Shown here: positions 22,001 to 32,910 of the stretch, one piece after another
Layout: the number at the start of each line of letters is the position of its first letter
Position numbering within the stretch: position 1 is the stretch's first letter
Origin: Molossus alvarezi
Taxonomy: Eukaryota > Chordata > Mammalia > Chiroptera > Molossidae
Length of the DNA stretch: 64,000 nucleotides
Reading direction: 5' to 3'
Assembly: GCA_037176705.1 (NCBI GenBank)
Contig: CM073907.1
Location: forward strand, 9,641,001 to 9,705,000
Made by a program: the position numbers and the translations under genes
Notes under the pieces: model-generated
Database searches by the model: none
What the model was told of the DNA's origin: nothing
Seen by the model: only the letters and a program-made list of their open reading frames with translations

Positions 22001-24450
22001 TTTCATTTTTAGCAAAAGAAGAACTTCAAGAGAATTCAATCAGGGGGGGGATAAAAATCACTTTAATTATGCCAGACTCCCTTTTTCCCCTTCCTCAATA
22101 GGCTCTACAAATCTTTCATATTGGGAACAGAGAAACAGCCTCATGATCTTGTAATGACCCCTCTGAGGACAAAAATGGAACTTTAATGTGTGATCAGGAG
22201 ATGTTATCAAAAGTAAATATTTGCGACAAGTGTTTTAACTGTAAGATTGATGTAATTGCCGGATTGTGAAACCACGACATTTTCACCAAAAAAAATCAAT
22301 AACTTTTGCTTTCTCTTTTTTAAATGGAGTTTTTTTTTTTCTTTTTTTTTTTAATGCTGTTATTGATTGTACTGATGAAAAGAATTCTTCACGTATATTC
22401 TGTGTACGTTGGGGGTCCATTACCTTGTCACCCTTTGGTATTTAGGGTTGGAAGTGTTCCTAAGAACCCGCCTGTCTTTTTGACATATCATTCTGATGAC
22501 TTGTCAAGTCCAAAACTCGAGTCGTCATCACACATCCGAGAAGACATACCAGTTTCTTTTTCTAACCTTCTCAGTGAAAACAGGTAGGGGCATGAACAAA
22601 TGGATAACGACCCTGGTGTGTCTGTGGCTTTCGAGTGTGGCACTTGTCAGAAACGAGCTTAAGATGCTCTTATCAATTACAGGAGCTCCCGGATAGCATC
22701 GGGTTACTAGAATGATGAGGAAGGCATGTTTTTGTAAAGGATGATATCTGTAAGCTATTAGAAGGGGCTAAGAAAAAGACTTTTAAATGCTTACAGCCAA
22801 AAAAAAAATCTAAAAAAAAAATGTTGAAAACAACACTAACTCTCCCTCTCTGTAGCATCCAGAGACTTTTATCATCTACGTTAGGTAACATCACATAACA
22901 TAGCAAAATTCAGCACTAATACCAAAAAGTATCCAACATCTCCACTATCCCAGTGTGCTACTTAAATATCAACAGTTGGAATAGTAAGAAATATCTCAGA
23001 TCAGATAGAATTTATTGATATATCATTTTTCTAGAATTGAATTTTGTTCCCTAATCTTGTTACAAATGGGAGGAAGGCAAATAATTTTCTTCAGCATGAA
23101 AACATTTCAGGGAAAGAACGAACACTCTTCTGCTAGTGAAAATTGTGTAGACTGTCCTTCTCTCTAATTTACATGATTTCCTTTACATAAAATCATTTAC
23201 TCAGTGACAGTAAAATGCAACCAAGCAATGTAGAGTTATTTGCTGAGCAAGCCGGTATATTAACTGATAGAAGTATCAATTGCAGTTATGAAAATAGATG
23301 CTATTTAAGGGAGCTGTGGGATTTGGACATAATTATTCACATAATTAGAAACTGAAAATGAGTCAACAGGAATGGTTTTGGCATAAAAACGACATTTGAA
23401 AGGACTTTAAGTATGGTTCTACCAAAGTATATCCAATGCACATTATATAAACATTAAATTTGCTGATTTATTTCAAAGACAAGACTGGGATCTTTGAGAC
23501 AGACGGAATCTGGTGCAAATAAAAATCCTGGTATATGACATGTATCCTATAGCAACAATTTATTTGAATATCTTCAAGGCTGGATATAGTTCAAAATTTA
23601 TTTTTTCCCCCAATTAATGTCTTCCATATCAATTTGGTCAAATTGTTGCATATTACTGGATAGGATTCAGGTATAGAGAAGACATTTAGAATTTCCTTAT
23701 TGTGGGCAATTATGTCATTCTCCCTCTTGCTTTAAAAAAATACAATGTAGAAGAGAATATCAGAATAGTCACATGTAAAAGGAACTCAGAATTAATTATC
23801 ATATGACATGAACATATTCCACCAACATTAATATCATCACTGAATTGTGACTTAGAGTTAGCCCATCTGAAAGACTTGAAAACTCCTTAGAATGAACTAA
23901 CTCCATAAAAATAAAAATAAAAAAATTAAAAAATAACAAACAATCACCAGCCCCTGAAAATTAACAACAGTTGGGTTCATGAAGGATTTCATCCCCACAT
24001 AAAACCAAGGCCAAATGAGGAAGGTTGGGATGCGCAGGCGTACAAAAGACACTGGTAGAGCAAAGTCAAAATGAATGACAAATGAAAATCAAGTTTCCTT
24101 TGTGGCTGATTTTCAGCCGGCTGCCTCTAAATATAAAAGAGCCATCAGAAAAGATGTCCATTAATTATTAACTCTGAACAACTTCAGAAAGCAGAGCCCT
24201 TAAATCTTCATTGATATCAGACCGCCAGGCTCCTAATCTCGGCGAGTCGTTGGTGAGGGTTGCATTAAACACAGCATGTCACCAATCCTGCCTGGAGCAC
24301 CCCACGAGAAAAGCAATACCAGCATTAAGACACGTTTACAACCTCACATTCTGAATAATCTCCTGGGTGACTTTACCTCTCTCAACCGCACAATAGGGGT
24401 GTCACCAGCCTAATGGCAACTTTCAAGACGAAGAAACTCATCCAATATTT
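19081..24450. other. AT-rich repeat-poor unique sequence
   Basis: More than 5 kb without a recognisable SINE, young L1 or gene. Homopolymer patches occur at 22028-22035 (G) and about 22330-22352 (T). Small frames such as 21238-21462 minus (74 aa) have no recognisable features. 24130-24380 is less AT-rich and looks complex, possibly a conserved non-coding element (inference). Confidence 0.5.
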
Positions 24451-24507
24451 GTGCGTGTGTGTGTGCACATGTGTATGTGTGTGTGTGTGTGTGTGTGTGG
24501 GGGGGGG
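24451..24507 (+). repeat. (GT)n microsatellite ending in a G run
   Basis: An interrupted GT/CATG block passes into an uninterrupted GT run and ends in nine G residues. Confidence 0.95.
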
Positions 24508-27500
24508 TAAGTACAGACCACAGTCAGGATGAAAAGCGGTCACTCTAGAGATCACCGAAATCATTCAGAGCTTTTTCATTACAAAATTTAAAAAACAAAA
24601 TAAAAAAGAGGCTCCAATATAAGTGACTGATAAATGTGGATGTACAGAAGGTTGTGATGTAAGTTGGTGAGATAATTTAGCTTATTACACGTTGCTATTA
24701 ATGTTTTCCTAGAAATGCAGCACTTTTCTATGTGAAAAATACTTTTGGGTTTATTGCAAGTATCCAATAAAATTGTACTGTGTGGAAAAGCATCCTTTAA
24801 AGATCTGTTAATATGTATCATTGTAAGTTCGTGTTTCTACTCTGGACTGAAAAGATTCCTGGAACGAATCTTATAGAGAAACAAGATTTTTTTGTTGTTC
24901 ATTTGGAATTTTTATAATTGGGCCTCATCACAGTGGACTAACTCATTATTGTACATTTGTCCAAAGTACAAAGAAGCAAAAACTCTCATGGATCATATTT
25001 CTAACTGAGGAGCAATTTCATCAGTAAATATTAACCGGGTATGAGATAAAGTATTATCAAAAATACCCTCACATGTTAGTAAAAACGAACACATGCATAT
25101 AAATAATCCAAAATTTTGATTTTTGCGATTACTTTTCGCAGTCATATCTCCATAGACAGTAAACAGCTGTGATGGGACCAAAAGGGACCAAAGCACACTG
25201 TACTTTGTCTATTTCTATCTTTCTTTTTCTTGTTCTGTGTTCATAGGACTTATGAACACATAGGACAGGCAAGCAACACCGAACCAAAGCAAGTGTTTAA
25301 CGATCATGCCCACCTCCTGGAAAATACCACCACATTGGAAGAAAAACATAAAAGCAAATCAACAGCCCTGAAAACAGATCAGAGACATTTATTAGATCAA
25401 CTTGATTCGTCCCCACCTTTTCCTTATAATCCATCTGACCACCCGCGAATTCTTCAGATAATCACTTGCTTTTAATTACGGGACCCCGGAACTTGAGTTA
25501 TTCAGAATCAAACGGCTAACTTTTCAAACCAATGGGAAAAGAACAAGATTCGGAGAAGGGTGTCTCTATGTGATGACTCGCATTTAAAGGTTTTATCTCT
25601 TTACTGTATTTGATTAAAGGCCTTGTATTGAGTTAAGCAGCAAGTCCGTGCGAATAATTAGTAGCTGTTGGGTCCCCCCTCACCTTTTTTTAAATGAAAG
25701 CTTAACTGAGGGGGGGAATTGGAATGTCAGTCAAAAACTGGTTCATACCAATCATAATAATTATAATCTATTAGAATTAAACCATAATCATTAGAATTTC
25801 TTCTTTTCTCCTACCTTTGATGGCCTGTTTCGTCTGTTTCATTAAAAGCTGTCATTTTTACGGATGCCCGTGGCTATATTTTCCTCAATGTTCTTGGTTT
25901 TGTTTCATCAAAGCCTAAAGGGAAAAAAAATAGCTCTTTGCCTATAGAAATACATGTTCACATGTTAGTTACTTGGAACGAGAAACGTTCGCAATATGTA
26001 CATCTGGGTGTCTCTCGAGTTGTCTTTACTGAGACCTGGCCAGCATTTTGCTGTGTGTTCTGGCAGCTGGACCCTGACCTTCAAGTTCTTTTTTTTTTTT
26101 TTTTAAGAAAAAGAATTCTTTTCAGATTCCAAGTTCCCCCCTTCTTACCCTCCCACTGACACCATCCTATTCAGAACCGGAGATAACTTTATTCATCTAC
26201 ACATCATTGTATCGAATTCAATAGGCAAACTGCTTTGCCATGCCTCAGAGCCGAACGGGACAGTTATGTCTTCATTCGCGGAGACCCCTCCCCAGCCCCA
26301 GGCGCGGTGAGATTTCTACCACCATCTTTTCAGGCACGAAATGAACACAGTTGCAAAAAATAATTTCAAACAAGTATTTTACGGCCCTGTTGGGTCACCG
26401 TAGCTCTATTTTCTGGCCAACTCTTCAGTTTGTTGGAATGTATTACCACCAGGCTGAGTTGCTCAGAATTGTCTCTGGGTGATACACGCTGGGAAGAAAA
26501 GAGAGGGTTCATTTATTCATTAGGTTTCATAAACAACGGGTGTAGGTTTTGCTGGGGAGAAAAATGTGCTTGCATCTCACGTGTTTGCTTTGGGTCAAAA
26601 TCAGGAGCATCAAACCTCCTAACGCAACATCATCGCAAAGATTCTACAAAGAACAAGAGGAAGAATTCTGCTCTCCCAACCACCAAAAGCAAATATCCTG
26701 TCCTCAGAAAACAAAATATTATGTCTGTCTTGCGATCGATTTTGGAAAAGAGGAATTAAAGCTCCCCCCCCCCCCACACCCCAGGCTCCCTAACACTTTG
26801 ATTTCACTTTGGGGACTTTGGAATTCTTAAAGAGAAAAATAAGACTTGCTTAACTGCCAGGGACATCAAATAAGTGTTTGATGTTGGACACTCTTGCTAC
26901 AGAATCAGCCTAGTATCTTTAGTCAGGACAACTGGGTATCTGATTAGTGTTCAGGATGGGAACTGGCTTCTCAGGGAACAGGCTTCAATCGACAAAGTAG
27001 TTGTTTTCTTCCAAACTTGGGTTGCTTTTTGCAAACTCCATAAGGAGTCCTTCTAAGACAAAACATCCTTTAGGATTCTGATGTTGAAAAACAACAACAA
27101 CAAAAAATCTGGATCCAAACAATTCTGCCCTCAACTAGGCATTCTTGTTCATCCCTGGGACTCCCCTCACGCCCCCTCCCCCATCAGAAGGCAAAGCCTG
27201 AAAGAAAGAGGAATGATTACAATTAAATACAGCATCTAAAGTCCTTAAACCGATATAAAACATTCTAGATCCTGTAGGTAGCAAAGGAGAAAGATCTCAA
27301 AGGCAGACTTACATCACTGAGTAGGTGTTTTCCACTCTAGCTCCTATATGTGTAAGTAGGAGCGGTTGCAGACATTTGGAAGGATTTGAGTTTCAAAAGA
27401 GAGAAGTTTATACATTAGTGCTGCAGGTTGCGAAACACTGTTGATATTCAAATGTTTATTGTGCAAAATCTGGGATAAGCTTCAGCATGAGGGCCCCTTT

Positions 27501-27998
27501 AAGTGTCTACAACCCTCGCTAATTCCCCTCAGCATTGAGGCTCGCACAAAGGCCTAATCCAATTCCACTTTTTTCAGAAAGCTTATGCTATTTTCTCCCA
27601 CATAAACTAACAACACTATCCCATCACACTGCAGAGTGGGTCAAAGAAAAAGCACTCTGTGTTTATACTTGGCCAACACTTTGTATTTCTTGGGCAAGTA
27701 TGGCAAGTGGTTCTCCAGGCCGTACGGCTGCTTTAGTGGGGGAGGAAGGCCTTCCGACATGGAGGGGCTGGTGTTTAAGGCAAAAAAATGTTCTGGGGGT
27801 GTTGGGCCGTCTCCTCGTCCGTCATCTGTGAAAAGAAATTGATGGCTGGAGACTTATTCTTGTGATTCGGATTTTAGGTGATAAAGTGTCAGGCTTGCTT
27901 TGATTAGGTGGTATGCACATTTTGATAAGGTGGTATTCTTCTTCCCCAAGAGTGTGGTTTCTTGCTCTCTTTCCCTTTCATTTTTTTTTTCTCCACCC
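24508..27998. other. Repeat-poor unique sequence
   Basis: No gene or SINE recognised. Homopolymer runs occur at about 26090-26104 (T) and 26763-26774 (C). Open frames at 26430-26759 and 27535-27831 have no recognised domain. Confidence 0.45.
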
Positions 27999-28017
27999 CT
28001 ACAAGTGCTTTTTATTT

Positions 28018-28230
28018 ATTTATTAAAAATGTATTTTTTTTCTTTTGATTTTAGAGAGAGAGGAAGGGAGAGGGAGAGAGAGATAGAAACATTGATGAGA
28101 GAGAACATCGATTGGCTGCCTCCTGCATGGCCCCACTGGGGATCGGGCCCACAACCAGGACATGTGCCCTGACCAAAAATCAAACCAGTGCCTGGGTCAA
28201 TGTTCAACCACTGAGCCACACCAGCTGGGC
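28018..28230 (-). repeat. VES-type SINE
   Basis: Reverse copy. Near-identical duplications 'tacaagtgctttttatt' (ending about 28016) and 'tacaagtactttttatt' (28231-28247) flank it. The B-box-like segment is damaged ('ccaaaaatcaaaccagtg'). Confidence 0.94.
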
Positions 28231-28247
28231 TACAAGTACTTTTTATT

Positions 28248-28528
28248 ATTTCCCACAGAGATGTCTTAAGCTCATAAGACAATTGTCATTATTTGTTTCC
28301 TCGCAGTTACCAGTTGCTTTTATCAGGATGAGAAATGGATTCAGCCCAAATGTTAGGCCTCTTGTTTTTTGCACCTGTCATTTTGGGGGTCATTTCTCAT
28401 GTCCGGTGGAAATTCCATTAGCCAGTCATTATATCTGCTGTTGGCAGTGGTCATCAGGCATTTGCTTCTGATGGTGAGGACACAAGTGACCATTACTCTG
28501 GTAATTAAGTAACTGTGGGTACAATTTG
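28248..28528. other. Short unique spacer
   Basis: Nothing recognised between two SINEs. Confidence 0.4.
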
Positions 28529-28539
28529 AAATGAGCATG

Positions 28540-28751
28540 ATTAAAAAAAATTTTTTTTTCTTTACTGATTTTTAGAGAGAGAGGAAGTGAGAGGGAGAGA
28601 ATGAGATAGAAATATTGATTGGCTACCTCCTGCATGCCCCTCACTAGGGATCGGGCCCACAAGCTGGGCATGTGCCCTGACTGGGAATCGAACCAGCAAA
28701 CTCTTGGTACATGGGTCAGTGCTCAACCACTGAGCCACACCAGCTGGGCCA
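28540..28751 (-). repeat. VES-type SINE with perfect duplication
   Basis: Reverse copy flanked by 'aaatgagcatg' at 28529-28539 and 28752-28762. Confidence 0.95.
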
Positions 28752-28762
28752 AAATGAGCATG

Positions 28763-29114
28763 GTTTTTTCCCCAGAAGTGAATTACAGGAGTGGAAATAA
28801 GAAGCCCAAATGAGAATGGATGTAAGTCGATTTCAGAGTTGTTCTTTGATAATGGGTGTCGCCAAAAATCCAACCACAACCAAATTCTGTGAAGAACGGG
28901 AAGTCTCGCTTCTACAGATTCCTGATGCCAAACTGGGGGAGCTCAGACTTGTTACTTTGAATGTTTTTGCATTTCTATAAACACGATGAGAAGAAATTCT
29001 GGGGGTCGGATTTGAAGTTCCTATGCTTGGAATTGAGACAGTTGGTCTTTATGTATTTGTCCGATTGCTCTGTGTTCTGGAGCTTGTACAACAGAAAACA
29101 AGATATTTTCACCC
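28763..29114. other. Unique non-coding sequence
   Basis: Nothing recognised. Confidence 0.4.
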
Positions 29115-29225
29115 TAGCTGGGTAGTTCGTTTGGTTTGAGTGTCATCCTGGTACGCTAAGGTTGCAGGTTTGCTCCCTTTTTCGCTTCTTTCCTCTCTTT
29201 CTAAAATCAATAAATAACATTAAAA
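29115..29225 (+). repeat. VES-related SINE, second form, degraded
   Basis: 'ctagctgggtagttcgtttg', 'ggtacgctaaggttgcaggt' and 'ctaaaatcaataaataac' are recognisable. The middle is deleted. Confidence 0.65.
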
Positions 29226-29402
29226 CACAGAGAACAAGATACAGTCAATGCAAGACACTGTACCTGAGAGACAATAATCTTTGTAGCAAGAAAATATTGT
29301 TCACGGGGCAAGATTAACCTGTGGCGGTATTTGGTAATTTTTCTAAGGCAACATGCTACACATTTGAAAGGGTGTCTGTCTTTAACTAGATTACAGTATC
29401 TT

Positions 29403-29621
29403 TTTTTAAAAAAAGTTTTCTTTATTGATTTTAGAGACAGAAAGGGAGAGGGGGAGAGAGAGAGAAACATCAATGAGATAAAACACGGATTGGCCGCCTC
29501 CTACATGCCCCCCACAGGGAAAAGGGCCCACAACCTGGGCATGTGCCCAGACCGGGAATCGAACTGGCAACCTCCTGGTGCATGGGTCGACGCTCAACCA
29601 CTGAGCCACACCTGCCAGGCT
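29403..29621 (-). repeat. VES-type SINE with duplication
   Basis: Reverse copy flanked by 'agattacagtatctt' (29388-29402) and 'agatttcagtatctt' (29622-29636). Confidence 0.95.
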
Positions 29622-29636
29622 AGATTTCAGTATCTT

Positions 29637-30507
29637 AAATCAATGGGGGGCACACCAAGCTAAACTCCCAGTGGCTGAAAAAAATTTTTTTTTTTTCTGT
29701 GATGACTTTGAATGAGAAGATAATAACCCAGTCCATGGTCTCTCAGAATCTAAATCAATCACATTTTAAGGCCTGGTACACATCTTCTGTCTTCCAAGAT
29801 TGCATATTTATCTAAGCATAAGAACCATGGGCGACTTACCCCTTTTAAGACTTCAGGATGATCTGTATCTTTGAAATTATTTTCAAATATTTTCAGCTAG
29901 GGGGAAAAAAAAAAACAACACATAAAAACACCTCTGCATAAAATAGCCAAATGGCAAACAATGGGGACATTAGGAAGCAAAATGAATTCCACTGAATCTA
30001 GGTTGCTGTTTAATGGTATTACATTATCGAAATTAAATCACTTACGTAATTAGCATGGTTTGCCTCCTCGAGGAGCCTTACTCAGGAGGCAGGCCAAAGA
30101 CCTGAATGAACATGGAAATGGATTTCTCTTATTACCTCATGAGGTCACTCCTGGGGGTGAATCAGCATGGCAGAGAGTGGGTCAGAATCTTCTGTGGAAG
30201 GAAGGGGTGACAGAATCGTGATGTCTCCTCAAAATGGAGGTGATGTCACTTAATAACAGAAAATGTGAAATGACACTTTCTCCGCAGAATAAAAAGCTTC
30301 TGGGTTTATGGCAAATGGTCATATGCCGTATAATGGAGAACAGTTCAGACATGTAAGCAACGTACATCATGGTTGAATCTGGCCCGGAGTGGTCTGTCAC
30401 TTGGGTAATTAACAAGAATATATATTTCTGAGATTTTCATCAGCTGGGCCAAAGATCTGAGTGAAAGATTTTCCTTCCTCAGGCAAGAAAAGAAACGAAA
30501 GCAAAGA
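29637..30507. other. Unique non-coding sequence
   Basis: No gene or repeat recognised apart from short homopolymers. Confidence 0.4.
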
Positions 30508-30605
30508 GGAAGGAAGGGAAGGAAGGAAGGGAAGGAAGGAAGGAAGGAAGGAAGGAAGGAAGGAAGGAAGGAAGGAAGGAAGGAAGGAAGGAAGGAAGGA
30601 AGGAA
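30508..30605 (+). repeat. (GGAA)n microsatellite
   Basis: About 98 bp of GGAA units with a few GGGAA interruptions at the left end and a pure right part. GGAA is the ETS core motif. The open frame through it on either strand is an artefact of the repeat. Confidence 0.97.
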
Positions 30606-30981
30606 ATAGAAAAACATTTGAAGACAAAATTAAGGCTTTAAGCATTCTAATCCCCCAAAATCTTCTAGACAGAATGATTGGAAGAAAAAAGATGGTTTGG
30701 CGCTACTGTGTCTTATTTTACTTTTTTTAAAGCTACTTTGTTTTAAAAGACCATTTTAAAAAACAAAACAAAACAAAAAACCTCACCAGTTTCATTTACC
30801 CAGGGAGACGGAATGGAGGTGGAGTTATCAGGCACAGGAGTTAGGATGTCTGAAAACATGGTCACTTTAGCCTCTAAACCATAATCTGAAATTCAAATGC
30901 CTTCATGGCTAACAAAGTTGTAAAAGAATATGAAGCTGCCAGTTGGGACCATGGAAAACTGGAGAAAGCATGTCTTGCCTA

Positions 30982-30983
<2 letters not shown>
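30606..30983. other. Unique non-coding sequence
   Basis: Nothing recognised; an (AAAAC)n-like patch lies near 30761-30780. Confidence 0.4.
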
Positions 30984-31021
<38 letters not shown>

Positions 31022-31022
31022 T
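30984..31022 (+). repeat. (GT)n microsatellite
   Basis: About 19 uninterrupted GT units. Confidence 0.97.
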
Positions 31023-31156
31023 AATTTTTCTATTCAAATGAAATAAGACCACTACCACCCAATTGTGTACAAAGTCTCTAACACACACTTAAATAGTAGC
31101 AATAACAGTCTCCCATTGAAATGACGCATTTATTATTTTCTTTAAATCAGCACAAC

Positions 31157-31374
31157 AGCTTGGCCAGTGTGGCTCAGTGGGTTGAGTGCCATCCCATGGA
31201 CTGAGAGGTCCTGGTTCGATTCCCGGTCAGGGCACATGCCCAGGTTGTGGGTTCGATTCCCAGTAGGGGGCGTGCAGGAGGCGGCCAATCAATGTTTCTC
31301 TCTCACATTGATGTTTCTATCTCTCTCTCCCTTCCTCTCTCTCTAAAAAAAATCAATAAAAACATATTTTAAAA
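31157..31374 (+). repeat. VES-type SINE with perfect duplication
   Basis: Forward copy flanked by 'aaatcagcacaac' at 31144-31156 and 31375-31387. The B-box-like motif occurs twice ('ggttcgattcccggtc' and 'ggttcgattcccagta'). Confidence 0.95.
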
Positions 31375-31387
31375 AAATCAGCACAAC

Positions 31388-32109
31388 ATAGGTCACAGCA
31401 GAAAGGCAGTGATGGAGAGGAGGGGGCTGCAATGTACACTTGACGAGCTGCCTAGACACTTCTAATTCCTCTTACTGCATTTTTGCTCATTTAGTCTGGA
31501 CTTTAAAGCTGACTGTTGGGCTGGAGGTCAGGCACCTCAGGCATTTTGGGTTCTCTCTCCAACTTCCTCTCCATTCTCCAGGGTTTGCTAAGGTCCCAGG
31601 GAGTCACACAGCACCAAGGCACTGGGCATATCTCTTCAACCATCTGTCCCTGGTCATCGGATCCCACTTGAATGCTGGCACACCCATGGGCCTCACAGTG
31701 GTGACTTCAGTCCAGTGGCTCCGTGGCGTTTATATCTGGTTTGGGACACGGGTGACTTGTGGATGAGTGTGAGGTTGGGAGACCCTTGTAGGGTCTCCTG
31801 TCTGAGCCATCGTGTCTGAGCTGCTGCCACCAGGCAGAGCAGTCTCCTTCATCAGAAGCACTGTCCCCCCAAATATGGTCTGTTTTAGCCTCAGAGAAAT
31901 GCCTCATCCTTCCCTTAAATCACACTCTTCTGTTCCCTCCCTGTCCAAGGATGAACAATGTGCTCATGAGTTTCCAGGGCTACTGACCCAGATCCCTTCA
32001 GGAGCAAGAAGCTGAGAACAAACAGACCAAGTGGGTTGGTGGGAATAAAAGATGAGGGCTGGGACTCAGGGAATTCAGAGTAATTGAATGTCTAAAGCCC
32101 TCACAGTCA
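31388..32109. other. Unique non-coding sequence
   Basis: GC content is higher than in neighbours. Frames at 31440-31766 plus and 31812-32015 plus have no recognised domain. Confidence 0.4.
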
Positions 32110-32380
32110 ATTTAACACACACAAACACACTCACACACATTCAAACACACTCACACATACACACGCTCCCTATACACACTCACACATTCAAACACTCACA
32201 CACACTCAACCATATACTCTCACACACATCAAACACACACACATTCAAACACTCATATACTCACACACACTCAACCATATACTCTCACACACATCAAACA
32301 CACACACACATTCAAACACACGCATACACTCACACACTCACACATACAAACACACTAATACATTCACACACACACACTTC
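32110..32380 (+). repeat. CA-rich minisatellite with a longer repeated unit
   Basis: About 270 bp of CACA/TCACA/TTCAAACA text. A unit of about 57-59 bp containing 'ctcaaccatatactctcaca' occurs twice (32194-32250 and 32259-32317), about 65 bp apart. The 121-codon frame through it is low-complexity. Confidence 0.9.
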
Positions 32381-32739
32381 CATGTACGAATCCCAGTTTG
32401 GAACCTTTTATTTAATCTTTTACACAATACTGGAGGAACTCTTGAACATTTGAATTCTACAAAACTCCCTGAGGCACAGAAACACAAAGGTACCCACAGG
32501 GCTAGGCTATCTGCTTTGCCTGATGTCATGGTGCTGGAGAAATTCCAGAGAAAATACACATGATAATAATTCAATAAATTATTAAGCAGCAAAAATAGCA
32601 ATAGCTATATTTTGTGCTACTTTTCCTTTAGCAACTATAGTATAGTTGCTTAGAAATTTTATGTAATACACATGGGGCATTCACTATTTACCTTGGTCTT
32701 TGCATATTAAAAAAAAACCCTGTGCAAAATGAGTAATTT
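32381..32739. other. Unique non-coding sequence
   Basis: Nothing recognised. Confidence 0.35.
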
Positions 32740-32910
32740 ACACACAACACTTAATCGAAACAGTTGAAAGAGGCATGATTATCATGCCCATTTTATAGAT
32801 GGGAAAACTGAGGCACTGGCTCAAGTAGGCTTAGGAACTGGCTCAAGGTCACAGAGCTGGTAAGGGATAGGCTGTTGGTGGGTCTGACCTCACTTCCTGG
32901 GGATTTTCAC
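32740..32910 (-). repeat. MIR fragment (ancient SINE)
   Basis: 'cccattttatagatgggaaa', 'actgaggcactggctcaag' and 'aaggtcacagagctggtaag' match the reverse MIR pattern. A short internal stretch ('ggaactggctcaag') appears duplicated. Confidence 0.7.

Noticed and set aside
30461..30730. Lys/Glu/Gly/Arg repeat protein frame
   Set aside because: Translation of the (GGAA)n microsatellite.
31157..31374. tRNA-like A and B boxes
   Set aside because: They belong to the tRNA-derived head of a SINE with tail and target-site duplication, not to a tRNA gene; the same holds for all other SINE copies.
32088..32453. 121-codon His/Thr-rich frame
   Set aside because: Translation of a CA-rich simple repeat.
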